A stretch of DNA of 64,000 nucleotides, taken from Cinclus cinclus (taxonomy: Eukaryota; Chordata; Aves; Passeriformes; Cinclidae). The notes below the pieces were generated by a model, which saw nothing but the letters and a program-made list of their open reading frames with translations, had not been told where the DNA came from and made no database searches. Of the stretch, positions 12,501 through 24,943 are shown one piece after another. The stretch covers positions 23,344,142 through 23,408,141 of the forward strand of contig NC_085049.1 of assembly GCF_963662255.1 (NCBI RefSeq). Reading direction: 5' to 3'. Position 1 is the first letter of the stretch, and every line of letters starts with the position of its first letter. Both the position numbers and the translations under genes were made by a program.

Positions 12501-13685
12501 TTAAGCAACTTCCAGTTGCCTCCTCAAAGTCCTGAAACATATTAAACAAGTAAATTAACCTGTATTTATTATGTAATTTTTTGTGGCTACATGTCATATT
12601 TAGACTTGATGGCATCCTGTAGCTCAGCCATATAGAGAAATACTCTCATAATGACAAGAATCATCTGTGAATTATGTTGCTACCTAGGTATTTTGTCCTT
12701 TTTCTTCTCTTCTATGGGAACTATGGTTAAACTGTGAAGGGCAGGATGGGAGATGGCCATGCCCAGTATCAATTCTCTTTTCTTCCCCTCATTTTTGCTT
12801 GTGAATGTTACCCAGCTCACAGAAGCACTGTTTCACTTGTACTGGTGTTTCTGGACTCACCTCTGCAGAGAGAGCTCTGGAAGTGCTGTTTCCCACATTT
12901 CACAGGGAATATACCTGGGAATGGACACCTCAGGGATGAACACTGTTTTAAAACTCATTCAGCCTACTTATGGTCTTTAGAGCTTTGCAGGGTTGGGGCC
13001 AGAGGGCCTAGCTTTCTGCAGATAGGAATCTTGAGACACTCCATATCTACTTCTCTGTCATTTATTAGTACATAATCCTGGTGCCTTAATATTCAGACTG
13101 TCCTTTAGAAAACAATAATGTATTTTACATTTAATTCTTTAGCTATAGAAATCCACTGTGTGCAGCTGATAACACTGATTGGGTAAAGGAGCAATTTCCC
13201 TTTGGGAAAAAAAGGAGCTGTTTTAAAGTTTCAGAGTTGTTGATAAAATAACTACAGTATGCCATGCTTTCCTAGTTTGGAACAAATATTAATTCCTGCT
13301 GTGCTCTGACCATCTGTGGCTAATGAAAACTAAAGGATTTGAAATTTAAAATAAAGCTGAGGGCAATTCTTTGTTGACTCTGTTCTCAGTGCATGTTGTA
13401 GGATGGCTAAGCTCTAACTATAGGTTATTTTGTTGGAGCAAAATATCTCCTACTGTAGACTGTTATCTTTAGCTTGGAATTTCAGCCTGCTTCTTAGCAT
13501 TTCTAATTTAAACTTTCTCATCCTCATGAAGTCCTTAATACAGTGCATTCCATTATTTATTTTTCCAAGGCTAATGTGAGTAGCACTGCTGTCGGGGTCA
13601 CTTCACCTTCTGGCTGTAGCTCTGTGACACCAGACAAACTGCATTTTTGGTTTCTATTGTTGCATATCTGTGTTTCCCTCCCTAG
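9529..13685 (+). other. VWF: VWF intron
   Basis: 4157 bp. Unique-looking sequence with A- and C-rich low complexity around 10470-10540. The 141-codon frame over the next exon is just that exon run on into intron. No repeat family recognised with confidence. Acceptor 'gtttccctccctag' ends at 13685. Confidence 0.85.
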
Positions 13686-13863
13686 CCTGGTGATAAATGG
13701 ACATTACCAGACCAGTGCCACACTGTGACTTGCTTCCCAGGAGATTACACAGTTCTGGAGAGCCACCACATCAACTGTGAGAAGATGCCAAAGCCTGTGT
13801 GTCACAGCAACCTTCCTGCTGTTAAGGTGGAGGAAACTTGCGGTTGCCGATGGATGTGTCCAT
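13686..13863 (+). CDS. VWF: VWF exon: D4N module
   Basis: Residues 118-176 plus 1 nt. Starts '[16 protein letters not shown]', matching human [16 protein letters not shown], and ends '[14 protein letters not shown]', matching human [14 protein letters not shown]. Seven cysteines are encoded in full, with an eighth split across the junction; these are disulfide residues of the D4N module that precedes VWD4. The frame stays open past the donor 'gtgagt' (13864), but homology stops there. Confidence 0.97.
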
Positions 13864-14504
13864 GTGAGTATCTGTCCATGTGTGCCTCTCCCTCCCTATC
13901 ACCTGAAGTGTTTGATCACAAATGCAATGCTGAGTGGAGCTTCTCAGCCACTGAACAGTTTAAAGGTGACCAGGGTGGAAGGAATTGCTGTTTAATTGTT
14001 GTACAGCAATTTAAACAAATAATGAGGCTTGTGAGAGTCTCACTGATGCTAGAATGCCTAATGCTACTTGCCAAGTTTGGGGCCACTCTGAGCTTGTTTG
14101 GTGTTTTATCAGGGATTCTCACACTTAATTTCCAAAGCTGTGTGAGCTGAGGTGGAAGATGTATGGGAGAAACCAGGAATTTATCTTGACAAGCTGTAAG
14201 CAAACTGTGGATTCTTGTTCCATCTTGGGGCTTGAGGGTTTGGCCTGCCCTCAATCAAGCAAGTGTAGTACAAGCACACCAACAAGAAATTCTCCCTGCC
14301 TCCAGATGGAGTGTCTGACAGAAAGGCTGAACACTGTGTGATTAGTGCCTGGGCTGGGATGACAGGAACAGGAGTTAAGTGAATCCACTCACATTTACAG
14401 GGTTAGAGGGTTTCAGCCCTGAGGCTGGTGATCTATTTAGTAAAACTTAAGTGAGTTTAAATCTAAATTCATATGCTTTCTTCTTAAAAGTAGATTAAAT
14501 CCTG

Positions 14505-14547
<43 letters not shown>

Positions 14548-16728
14548 CTTCTTCACAACATCTAATCTCAGTTTAAAATGTTCTCTGCTGAGCTGGCTAA
14601 TTTAAGTACAATTTCTTCCAGCCACTGCTTGAGATGCCAAAGCTTATAGCTGGATTTTGATCCTCGAACTCTTAAATATACAAAATTCTTTATACCCTGA
14701 GTTTTAGCATTTCCTAAAAGTGTATTTGATGACCTAAACACTTTAAATCTACCATTTCTGGTTTGCTTCAAGGATTTTGAAAAAGTAGAAATATTTTAGA
14801 TGGATAGTCATAAGTATTTTATAATGTTTAAAAGATAGTCTTAGTGATACTTACCCATAGGAAGTGCATCTTCATTACATTTCTTGATCCTAAACACAGA
14901 GATAGTAATATGAGGCCATTACTTTTTGGCATGCAAGACATACCTTCATAAAAAACATTCTGAAAGAATGAAATGAAAAGGACCTTTCATACCATTAGCT
15001 GATTATCATGAAAAGCCCTATAGTTCACTCGAGTTAAGATGAGCTGAGAACTGTTTATCTCTTTATGAATTTAATGAGCAATGATACCCCAATTTTTTTT
15101 CTTGGTGTTGTGCAACTTGTGAAGGTAAAGGAGAAAGTTTTCATGTTACAGAAGGAGGGAACAAAACATCCCCAACCTCCCCCAGCTGATTATGACATCC
15201 CATGGGTCAAGTCCTCTTTTAATGGCTGCTCAGTGCAACCGTGGCAATTCTGTGCCAACTAAAACAACATCTGTAGCAGCTGGAAAGGTTGATTCTGATG
15301 CTGTGTGAAAGAAAATTCACAGCAATCAGAAAAGCAGAAATGGCATAACAGAGGAGGTGCTGAGTGGGAGCTCAGTGTGAGGCAGCATCTCTGTTGTTAT
15401 GGAAGGAGGCTTGTTAGATCACCTGAGAAAATGCTGCTAAATTGACTCATGATTTACTCATTTAGAGAACTAAAACACAATTTCCAGCCATGGCTCCACA
15501 GTGTGGTTGATGTGACAAATGCTTCTGCAAAGAGGAAGTCCTTCAAAAAGTGTTCTTATGCCATCTGAATTCAGAGGATGGTTCAGGAGTTCCCTGCAAA
15601 GGTGTTTGCTTGCTGAACTAGTTACAGGTTTTACAGCAGCATGATTTGCAATGTGATTCATGTGCTCTTGGACTACTTTGAAATGGGTCACATTAGTGCA
15701 TTTTGTGCCACAGAAACCTGTGAGAAATTTAAAAGGATTCCCATTATCCTTATTTTTTTAATGTCCATGAATTAGTAAAGATTGAGAAATGTGGCTTTAT
15801 TGCTAACTCATTTCATTGTTATTTATATATGAACTATATAAGCATTTACAGTAAAATATCTGAAGATGTTCCAGTGCTCCAAAGAGATCCCTCTGCCCCT
15901 CCCTCCCTCCCTCTCTATGGATACTGTTTTTCCTGGGAAATTAAATTTGAAGGTCATTGAATAGGAAAAAGATTATTCTCAGCTAGAAGCATAGTACTGA
16001 ATTATTAACAATAGTAATTTTCCTCCTTACATGTTTTGCTGGCATTGTTTTTATTGTCCTTATTATCCTTTAAGCAAGAGATTTGAAAACATATGAGCTG
16101 GAAGCATCAGGTTTTGTTTTGGTTCTTCTGAGATTATAATCTTCCTTGTTTTCCAGCTTTTGAAGACAAGGAAGTTTTTATAACCCAATGACCAGGCTGT
16201 CAGATAGCCATTTGTTTATCCTGTGCATATTATTTCTCTGAAGTTTTCCTGTTTCTTGTCTGAAAAAGAAAGTTCCTGGATATCAACTTGTGACATGTCT
16301 GATAAGGGTGGAATAGTATTATTTGGAATCAAATGTAGCACTGTACAGAATGTAATGCAATACAAAGGTTGAACAGTGTATTCCAATCTTTCTACAAACA
16401 GGAAATTGATTTTCCCTGTTTCATTTTTACATAAAATCAATTACTTAATCATATTGAATGTGAAAGATTTTTAGGCAAAGGGATTTTCTACAAGTTTATT
16501 GAAATCTTTTGTAATACTTACTGTTCCCAGAAAAAGATATTGCAAAAAACCTCCACAAGTGATGAAGTATTGACCAAAGTTTCTTGTTAATGCTTGCTGC
16601 AGCATTTGCAATTCATTACCTTCCTCTCTTTCCCAATTAGTTGGTTCCCCATACCCGCAGAAGTTGTGAAGAAACAGTAAAATTTAAAAGCAAATGCCTA
16701 CATTGTTGTTGTTTCTGTTTATTTTTAG
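13864..16728 (+). other. VWF: VWF intron
   Basis: 2865 bp. Contains the CA microsatellite at about 14507-14546. No other recognised element. Acceptor 'gtttatttttag' ends at 16728. Confidence 0.88.
14507..14546. repeat. (CA)n microsatellite
   Basis: Short 'tatata' lead followed by about 18 uninterrupted CA dinucleotides. Confidence 0.95.
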
Positions 16729-16949
16729 GTGTCTGTATAGGAAGTTCATCTCAACATATTGTCACTTTTGATGGGCTGAATTTTAAGCTGACTGGCAACT
16801 GCTCCTACACCTTATTTGAAGACTTGCACCACGATGTTGAAGTCCTGCTCCATGAAGGGCCATGCAGAGCAGCCCCCCGGATGAACTGCATGGACTCCAT
16901 GGAAGTGAAGCATCATGGTGTGGCAGTGCAGCTCTTCAGCGACATGGCA
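16729..16949 (+). CDS. VWF: VWF exon: first half of VWD4
   Basis: Residues 177 (split Cys) to 250. Begins '[18 protein letters not shown]', the VWD signature 'H-I-V-T-F-D-G-x-N-F' shared with human D4, followed by '[13 protein letters not shown]' with an N-C-S glycosylation sequon. The later part '[16 protein letters not shown]' aligns with human IEVKHSALSVELHSDM. Donor 'gtaagc' at 16950; phase 0 out. Confidence 0.97.
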
Positions 16950-17868
16950 GTAAGCAAACTCCATGAATTAATCTGTGCATTGTCTGCTCCTGCTGCAGAA
17001 TTTAGGCAAATATCTTCCCTCCATCCAGTTTCAGCCTATTTTTAACATCTCCGTTTTATGATACAATCAGTGTTCACAGAATGGGACAGACACATTTCTC
17101 ATCTTGGTCTCCCTGTTGTGGTGGTGTGCCAGTGTCAAGAACGTGAGATTTGTCTGTGTGTCCCTGACACTTCTGCCAGAAAGGCAGGATTACAGGCAGG
17201 ACATACTGCACTCTGATTTCCCCTCTTTTGGTCGAGGTCCTTTACGCTGTGTTTGGTCCGTGGGAAAGCTCTCTGTGCTTCACAGAGCTGTTCCTGTCTG
17301 GCCAGCTGAAGATCTAGGGAGTTGCTTCTCACTTTGTGTGCAACTGGACCTCAGCATTAGAAGAAAGGGCAACTTAGTATGCATTACATCTGTTTTATAG
17401 GCAGAGAATATTCAAACTCAACCCATTTTTCAGCCTCTGGCTACTCAGACATACAGGAGTTGGCCAACTTGCTAAAATGATCTCTTCTGACTCATGTAGT
17501 AAAATAGAGTGGACCAAAACACCAATGCCAAGTTCTGCATGGTGTTGAACAGCCTTGACTTCCACTGAGGCAACATCTAAACCTCACAGCCTGAGGCTGT
17601 TAGTCTGTAAACATGTGGTGCTCAAAGAGTGAACTTATATAGGAAAATGTTGGAAGAGCTGTAATTCATGTAATTCACAGGATGAAGGTCAAGTATTTCT
17701 GTATGTTTTTAGACTCAGTAGAAACCTTCAGGTGGCAAAATTGTTTCTTATGTTGATTTGGATCTTCAGGTATTTGTCAAGTAAAATGTGCTTCAGCTGT
17801 AAAATTGGGATGATTTGGAACTGCTTGCTAGAACTGATGTGAACATCTGACCTTTTGTTCTTAAACAG
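16950..17868 (+). other. VWF: VWF intron
   Basis: 919 bp with nothing recognised beyond splice sites. The acceptor 'ttcttaaacag' ends at 17868. Confidence 0.85.
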
Positions 17869-18061
17869 GTGACTGTTAATGGTGAAAGGGTTCTTATCCC
17901 CTATTCCAGCAGCTTGTTTGAAATCACTGCCTATGGAGAAATAATGCATGAAATCAAGTTATCTCTTCTTGGACATAATCTCACATTTACTCCAAGAAAC
18001 AATGAATTTATTCTTAGACTTAATTCAAAGAGCTTTTCTTCGGGAACAAAAGGGCTTTGCG
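17869..18061 (+). CDS. VWF: VWF exon: second half of VWD4
   Basis: Residues 251-314 plus 1 nt. Encodes 'VTVNGERVLIPY', 'YGEIMHEIKL', 'LTFTPRNNEFILRL' and ends 'GTKGLCG', aligning throughout with the human D4 segment (VTVNGRLVSVPY, GAIMHEVRF, FTFTPQNNEFQLQL, KTYGLCG). The 'HNLT' sequon is a possible N-glycan site. Donor 'gtaagt' at 18062. Confidence 0.97.
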
Positions 18062-18729
18062 GTAAGTTTGAAAGTTAATACTTCTAACAGCTTCCTTCTT
18101 GGAACTGCTTTGAACTACTTGAACTTCTAATTATTTTATTGCTATTTGTGAATATCCAAATCTGTAAATTCTCTGGGTGAACTGGTCCCACACTTTTGGG
18201 GGAATACTGAAAATTTGTGTAAGTTTTTCTACTCTCATCCCCAATGTAACAGCTCACCGATGCCCAATAATACTTTAGAAAGAACAGCAGAGACAGCTTT
18301 CTGGTTTTTCTTGCTTCAAGTTGCCTTTTCAAGGAGATTTGTGCTTTTTTTCGGATGAGGATTTAGTTTTAGATTCTTACAAATTCACTTCTGTGAGAAG
18401 TATGAACACTGCTTGCAGTGAAGGTGAAAAATTTGAGAGGGCAACGGCTACCTAGGTGAGTTTATTCCTACAGCATCCTCAGTGGTGTAATCTATACAGA
18501 GATTGCACCTCTGCAGCATAGCCTGTACCTCCTTTAGTGAGGAAATGGGAAACAAGACCCAGAGTATTTATGCCTCTATTGACAACAGCTATTAGGAATA
18601 TCATTAATTCCTCAAGCTGCCCTGACCAGCGTCATCCATCCCATCCCTGATTTTTTTTGTAGGTTTATTTTAGCGCTGATTATTCAGAGATTATTTTTTT
18701 TCCCTTTCACTCACCCTTTACTCACCCAG
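18062..18729 (+). other. VWF: VWF intron
   Basis: 668 bp; no recognised repeat. The acceptor 'ctcacccag' ends at 18729, after a T-rich stretch. Confidence 0.85.
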
Positions 18730-19071
18730 GGCTGTGTGACCAGAACCACGTCAATGACTTCACACTGCGCAATGGCTCTGTCACTGCTGACAGCAGCGTG
18801 TTTATCCAGGACTGGACGGTGCCAGAGCCGGGCAAGGTCTGTGAGAGCCGGAGGGAGGACCGGTGCTCCGAGCGCGCGCCCGGCCACTGCCACCTCCTGC
18901 TCTCCGACCGCTTCGAGGAGTGCCACAGGATCATCACCCCCAACATGTTCTACGAGGCCTGCATGGAGAGCAGCTGCTATGAGGAGGAGGCCTGTGAGAT
19001 GATCACGTCCTATGCTCACATCTGCAGGGAGTACGGCGTCTGTGTGGACTGGAGAACACCTGAGCTTTGCC
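18730..19071 (+). CDS. VWF: VWF exon: end of VWD4 and the C8 module of D4
   Basis: Residues 315 (split Gly) to 428; at 342 nt the longest VWF exon here. With the previous exon it forms 'GLCGLCDQNHVNDF', the CxxC-containing end of VWD. The C8 part follows: 'FEECHRIITPNMFYEAC', 'CYEEEACEMITSYAHIC' and 'YGVCVDWRTPELC', the last nearly identical to human NGVCVDWRTPDFC. The middle is strikingly CpG-rich (around 18850-18920), unlike neighbouring exons. Long ORFs in other frames here are shadows. Donor 'gtaaga' at 19072. Confidence 0.97.
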
Positions 19072-22000
19072 GTAAGAGTTTTACTCTGTGCTAAAACTGA
19101 TAGAGGAATTGCCCTGCTTTGGGACATCTCATCTGTGTAATGTTATTTTTTGAATGTTCCAGATCAGCTTTATTGTACAAGTGGTATTGAAGATCTCGTA
19201 TCTGGTTGGTCACCCACTAAGCTGAATGTTATAAAAAAAGTGTTTCTTGGTAAACTTCTAACTGGTAAAATTCCAGGCTAGGGGGAAATAAAGGTACTAT
19301 GAACAGGTACCCACAGCTATGTGACAGTACCTGGCTCTGCAGCCACTGAACCTTTGTGGCACCAGGTTTGGGCTGAGAGTCTGCCAGGCTCTTTTAGCAG
19401 CAGATATTATTGCTTTGATACAGACTTTGGAGGGTCTGAGGTGGGCAGAGGAACTCATACTTTGGACGAGTGGAACTGCTTCCCAGCCTGTCACTGTCAT
19501 ACCTAGCACAAAATAAGACTTTTCTTTGTAACAGCTTCACAAATTCCTCCCATTTCCATCAAAGCCAAAAATTTTGTGAATGTGGTGGCAGAGCGAGTGT
19601 GATTTTAAGTTTCTGCTACAAGGAAAAATAGGGAAAAGGCCTCTCTCTGTGGTGTCATTTCTTATTAGGACATCTGAGTTTTGCTTGTGTTTTGGAGGTA
19701 AAAAGTTTGTGCTGTGGGAAAGCAGTGTAGCAGAGTGTGAGTATTGCACATTACCAGAACCCAACCAAGGCAAGCAATGCCCCCATGCTAGACCCAAACC
19801 CAGACAGCTGTTGCTTTGTATACCTTCTCTCCTACATTCTCATAGACAAGTAGTTCTGCTTTCTCTTCCTGGTTTTTTTTTTCCTTCCCTTTTTCTCCTG
19901 AAAGCCCTGTTAGGAGGCATACCTAAAGATCTGCCAAAAATGTGAGGTATCATTAAGTACAAGCAAATAACTCTTGAGGTGGCTTGTTCTCCACTTTTTC
20001 CTGTTAACGTTTCTGCAGTGATGGTTGCAGACATTCAGGTAGTCCCTCAGCATGTCTGGCTTAGTCAAGTTCCTTAGATGTGGATGTATGTAGGCATTTT
20101 CTTTCCCAGCTACCTCCTCACAGAATGTCTCAATGTCCCGGTTGGTTTTCTCACCTCCTACCTCTCTAGTTGAGTTGTTTCTTGTTGCTTTACTTTTTTT
20201 CCCTGAATACTTTTCATTTCAGAACTGGAGAACCAGCATCCTAAAGATATGATATCAAAAAATAAGTGTAAAACAAATGCTTTTTTTCATGTTTTTAACT
20301 CAGACTGAGGGAATGCTGGAAGTCAAGAATGTCAGTGTGAATTTGGCCTGAGTCTCCAGTTAATGTTTGAAATATCTTTCCAGGATCATAGGTTATTGAA
20401 CACAGTCTGGTTGGAGTATAGTCCTAGAAAGCAGAAATAAAGCGTTACCAGCCATTTTCCAAATTCAGTGCCTCAGCCAGACTTTGCAAATTGTAATGTC
20501 CAAAGCTGGATGTAAGAAATTACCTTAATAACTCTGTACAGTTTTCAAATTCCAGTCTAGTTACACAACCTGTACAAGGATAAACAAAGAGTTGCTCATT
20601 TTGACACTAATTGCATAAAAGTCTTAAGTGTCCTAACAATAACATCATTGCCCTTCTTCCACCAAATGCCTGTGTGCAACTGCCAAAAATTTAAATTGTC
20701 AACATTTGATTTATCCAAGTTGCATTAATCACTAAATAGACACTACAGCTTAATAATCACTCTACCACTATATGTTTAATACAAGTAACACAGTTCTGGA
20801 TTACCTTGCTTCCCTCCTCCCTGTGCACTGAATCCCTGTCATTCTTGAGGAATTTTACTTGAGGTCTTGTCATGCCATACTGGGACATTCCAAGCACTAC
20901 AAATCCTTCCTGATTGCTCTACCTTGGTGGGTGAATATACTCCCCATAATTGATGTATATTCAGCCTGTAAAAGAGAAGGTTTTGGGGTGACCTCACTGT
21001 GGCCTTCCAGTGCCTGAAGGGAGCCCACAGGAAAGATGGAGAGAGACTCTTGACAAGAGCCTGGAGTGACAGGACAAGGGGGAATGGGTTCACACTGACA
21101 GAGAGCAGGGTTAGATTGGATATGAGGAAGAAATTATTCCCTGTGAGGGTGCTGAGACCCTGGCACAGGTTTCCCAGAGCAGCTGTGGCTGCCCCATCCC
21201 TGGAAGTGTCCAAGGCCAGGCTGGATGGGGCTCTGAGCAACCTGGGCTAGTGGAAGGTGTCCCTGCCCATGGCTGGGTTGGAACAAAATGGTCTTTAAGG
21301 TCCCTTCCAGACCAAGTCATTTTATGATTATATGAAACAATTTGCTTTAATGTGGAAAGGGTTAATGTTAAAGACTTTTTTTTTTTCTGTCTCCATTGGC
21401 TGCTACAAGAGTGTGTAGAACATTTAACTGATTAATGTTTTCTTGTTTGTTTGTTTGGGAGCTCAGGTTTTCTTTCAATGTTTTTTGTCAGGGGACTGAA
21501 AGAAAGTTTTATAAACCTCACAGCAGTCATAGACTGGGAAATAAGAAATACTTTTCCTAATTGAAGCTGTAGAGAAAATGGGCTTAAGGGAATGCACAGT
21601 ATGGAAGCTGTGTCCAAAGGCTTTTTGCATAGCTGTAGCCCAAATTTTGTGTTTGCTTTTAGAGACAATATCCTCAGGTTTGTGAACACATCAGTAAAAA
21701 TTTTCTGTTGGCTTACAGGGTTATGCAACTTTCCTTGATTCAGTTAATTATGTTAACAAGGCAATTCAGTTAAAAAGATGCAGAAATCCAGTTTTGAAGT
21801 ATTAAAATGTTCTGTTTGTTAGCTTTCTTCAGTTCCATGGGAATACTGCAGCCTATCAAGTTTAAGAAAAATTAAAAAATAATCTTTCTTCAATGCTTTA
21901 GTCTGTTCTGGCTGTCTTTTAACCATGCACTGTTACCATACACCTAAAGTTCTAAATTCTTATGTCTGTGGATCAGTGTTGGAAACAAAATTTGACAAGG

Positions 22001-22234
22001 AAACACTCACCTGAACTATTGTATGATTACTGGGGTGAGTCATATGTTGCTGCTGATTGATGTGACCTAAAAATGTGGTTTGCTTATTTATGCTACAAGG
22101 GACTAGATCCATTCATTGGGTGATGGCTTTCTAAAACTGAAAAAGTTCTAAAGAAAGCTTGAGTGGAAAGCTTGATCTGCATTTCCTTAGATCTCTTTAA
22201 ACAAAGGTGGTGTTTTCTTCTCTGTCTTGTTCAG
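19072..22234 (+). other. VWF: VWF intron with a CR1 copy
   Basis: 3163 bp. Contains a forward CR1 at about 20960-21336; the rest is unassigned. Acceptor 'tcttgttcag' ends at 22234. Confidence 0.88.
20960..21336 (+). repeat. CR1 LINE 3' fragment
   Basis: Continuous CR1 3' region: 'cactgtggccttccagtgcc', 'gacaagagcctggagtgac', 'gttagattggatatgagg', 'ggctgccccatccctgga', ending 'ctttaaggtcccttccag' and 'tttatgattata'. Very similar by eye to the copies near 32435 and 56595. Confidence 0.93.
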
Positions 22235-22440
22235 CGATGAAATGTGCCCCACATCTGACATATGACCACTGCCACACAGCTTGTGTGAAGAGCTGTGAGA
22301 ATAATACCAAAATCAGTGTCTGCAAGGATTATCCCACGGAAGGCTGCTTCTGCCCACAGGGAAAAGTGATTTTTGGTGACAGCTGTGTTAGTGAAGAAGT
22401 CTGCACTCAGTGTGTCAGTGAGGATGGCACACACCATCAG
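22235..22440 (+). CDS. VWF: VWF exon: TIL module of D4 and start of C1
   Basis: Residues 429 (split Pro) to 497. Cysteine-rich TIL-type module: 'HTACVKSCENNTKISVC', 'YPTEGCFCPQGKV', 'DSCVSEEVCTQC', aligning with human HPSEGCFCPPDKV and GSCVPEEACTQC. It ends 'EDGTHHQ', the first strand of C1. N-N-T is a potential glycan site. The donor 'gtaact' at 22441 is less canonical than its neighbours but still GT with purines. Confidence 0.96.
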
Positions 22441-24743
22441 GTAACTACATGTGCAGCAACCTCTGGCAGTGGTTGGAGTTCACACCTTTGAAAGCAAATC
22501 TGTTTTCCCTTTGGATACTTTATTTTCTATCTCAGTTCTTCCTAATCTGCTGGCTGTCAGCCTCATTTAGCTCCCCTAGTGTGAAATTGGCTGGGACTGG
22601 ATATAAAGATCACAGCTGGGGCTGTACAGACCTGGCAAGGCATGACAATTCCATGTGGAGGTGGCTGGAGGAAAGAGAGGAAGAGTGATGGCAGAGAAGT
22701 GAATATTTACCAAGATAAACATCTCCATTCAGCTGACTTTTATGAGTAATGACAATTTAATCATAAATCTGTATCCTTGACTTAAAAAATGTTGTATTGT
22801 CTTTGCAAAGCTCACTGAAATCCTCATGAGGGGCAGTGGAGAGACAGGCATCAAACTCTTCTCCCTGTGACCAGGGACAAGATCTGAGGGAATGGCTGGA
22901 GCTGTGTCAGGGAAGGGTTAGGGGAGATATCAGGAAAAGGTTCTTCCCCCAGAGGGTGTCAGGCACTGCCCAGGCTCCCCAGGGAATGGTCACAGCCCCA
23001 AGGCTGCCAGAGCTCCAGGAGTGTTTGGACAACACTCTCAGGAACAGGGTGGGAGTGTTGGGGTGTCTGTGCAGGGCCAGGAGCTGGGCTCAATGATCAT
23101 TGTGGGTCCTTTCCAATTCATGTATAAAATATTTCCAGTGATTGGTAGAGAGTGGTGAGACCAAGTCAACCTTATGTCAAGTGGTATTTGTCTATTTTTT
23201 TTTTGGGGGGGGGAGAATTATTCCTTTGATGAAATTCCTCATTTTGGTTTTACTTTGCTTAGTTTAATCCACTTTGCTTAGTTAAGGCAGTCCTCTCTGT
23301 GGCAGCATAGAGTTGGGAAAAACTCTGTATGCTGGGTACCAGACTGCAGTGAGAGACACGGTTGATTCCAGCATCACACATTAGGTGTGTTCCCTATCCC
23401 AAACTCTTCCCTGTGTCCCCTGTTCCAATTAACAGCGGTGGGTCTTCTTCACTACCAGCTACTCAGCTCTTGAAGTTTGCACTCTAAGGTTATCTAGTCC
23501 ACTTCAATCCACATTTTTGTTGTAGGATTTGAAGGAGAAGAGACTTTAATTGCAGTGTTTATGGGCTTTAGATCCTTAATGAGATTTTTGGGAAGGTGGA
23601 GGACAGGGGAGGATCAGCTCATGAAGCCATTTTGCCTTTTCATCATTGCAGGCTTAGCTTTGTGATGCACTTGGGTCAGGATTTCCTTAACCTCCTTCTT
23701 ATCTTCTGGTGTTCATTCCTCTGTTCTTTCCTACCCTAGAGTGTGTTTGGACTTATGGAATTTTAGTCCCAACACACACAGTGGCTTAAGACACGTAACT
23801 ATCTCTCAGTATAGGTGAAATATGCTTAGATTTCTCCTTTTTTTCAATTTCCTATCTCTAAAGGGCTCAGCAAGTGTTAGTTTATACCACGCTCCAGAGT
23901 TTTCCAGATGACAGCTGCTTTTTTTTTTTTTTTTTTTCTTTGTGGCATTCTGACCTGCTCTACATGTTCTTACCCAGAACCTGGATTGGTTGAGCAAATT
24001 AAAATGTCTGATAATGCATCCTTCCACTCTTACCTCTCTATTCACACGGGTGTTAAATGTGCATAGCTCTGTGTGGGTAACTGCAGCTTTAATGCCAATG
24101 ATTTCTGCTCTCATGGGAAGGAGTAGTGATTGAAAACTTACTATCTTTACTGGTGTTTCTGAATGTGTTCATGACCCCCAGGTAGTCACCACAGTGATGG
24201 TTTCAGTTTTCGGGGTGATACAGTGCTTCTCCAGTCTTCAGTGCACTGGAGAGTCAAGGGATGACACTCCAAACAGTCTTAATATAAAAATATGCACTAT
24301 GTATTTCTCTGTGTTGAAGACTTACTAATTAGGGAAGGCAGACACTTCTCTGTATTTCCCAAAATGGTGCTGTTTCCCTTATTACCACTGAACATGCAAT
24401 CATGGTATGTAGTTGCACCAGTCCACTGTTACTCACAATAGCCTGCAATTGCATTTATATCTGAGCATTTTTGATGCTTAAAACAATAGTAATTCCTCAT
24501 CCCATCCATGCAGTCTTTATAATTTTTGCTAGATTGGCACACTACAATCAGTGCAGAATTATGTGTCTGTAGTTTTTAATGTTATCAGAACAACCAACCC
24601 TTCATGGGTAAATCTTCATAAATCTTCTGATTTTCCAGTTTAATGTTACTCCCCCTCACCCACTCCCATCCTCCCATCCCATCATACCAGTGCTCAGAGC
24701 ATGGGATTTCTATCTAACACTCTGTTGGGTTTTTTTCCTTCAG
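22441..24743 (+). other. VWF: VWF intron with a CR1 copy
   Basis: 2303 bp. Contains a forward CR1 (about 22835-23125), a T-run/9-G-run junction near 23195-23214, and a 20-plus poly-T run near 23918-23938. The acceptor 'ttttttccttcag' ends at 24743. Confidence 0.88.
22835..23125 (+). repeat. CR1 LINE fragment, second subfamily
   Basis: Reads 'aatggctggagctgtgtcag', 'gggttaggggagatatcagg', 'ggtcacagccccaaggctgc', 'gcagggccaggagctgggct' and ends 'gtgggtcctttccaattca'. This is a different CR1 type from the 'gcctggagtgacaggac' copies; it resembles the copy near 28305. Confidence 0.85.
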
Positions 24744-24846
24744 CATTTGGAAACGTGGATTCCCGAGAATGAGCCCTGCAAGATCTGCACATGTCTTGAT
24801 AACAAGAAGATAAACTGCACGGTCCGACCCTGCCCGACTGTCAAAC
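24744..24846 (+). CDS. VWF: VWF exon: C1 repeat, first part
   Basis: Residues 498-531 plus 1 nt. Encodes 'HLETWIPENEPCKICTCL' and 'KKINCTVRPCPTVK', aligning with human FLEAWVPDHQPCQICTCL and RKVNCTTQPCPTAK: the VWC subdomain 1 with its CxxCxC pattern. 'N-C-T' is a glycan sequon. Only 97 bp separate it from the next exon. Confidence 0.96.
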
Positions 24847-24943
24847 GTAAATTCATTCAGCTCTGTGATTGGACTTGAATTGCAGTTTTGCTTTCTGGCT
24901 TCCTAGTTCTTATCTAAATTTGTTTTGTGGATGTTTTTTCCAG

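Noticed and set aside
12734..13075. 113-codon ORF in a VWF intron
   Set aside because: No recognisable domain or splice context; likely chance.
13864..14150. Continuation of the D4N exon frame for about 95 codons
   Set aside because: Homology ends at the 'gtgagt' donor, and the next exon joins in phase at 16729.
18711..19127. 138-codon minus-strand ORF opposite the VWF C8 exon
   Set aside because: Shadow of a GC-rich real exon; the plus frame matches VWF throughout.
20839..21320. ORFs of 69-133 codons on both strands; similar ones at 32390-32785 and 56503-57092
   Set aside because: Lie within CR1 3' fragments; their similarity to each other reflects the repeat, not a gene family.
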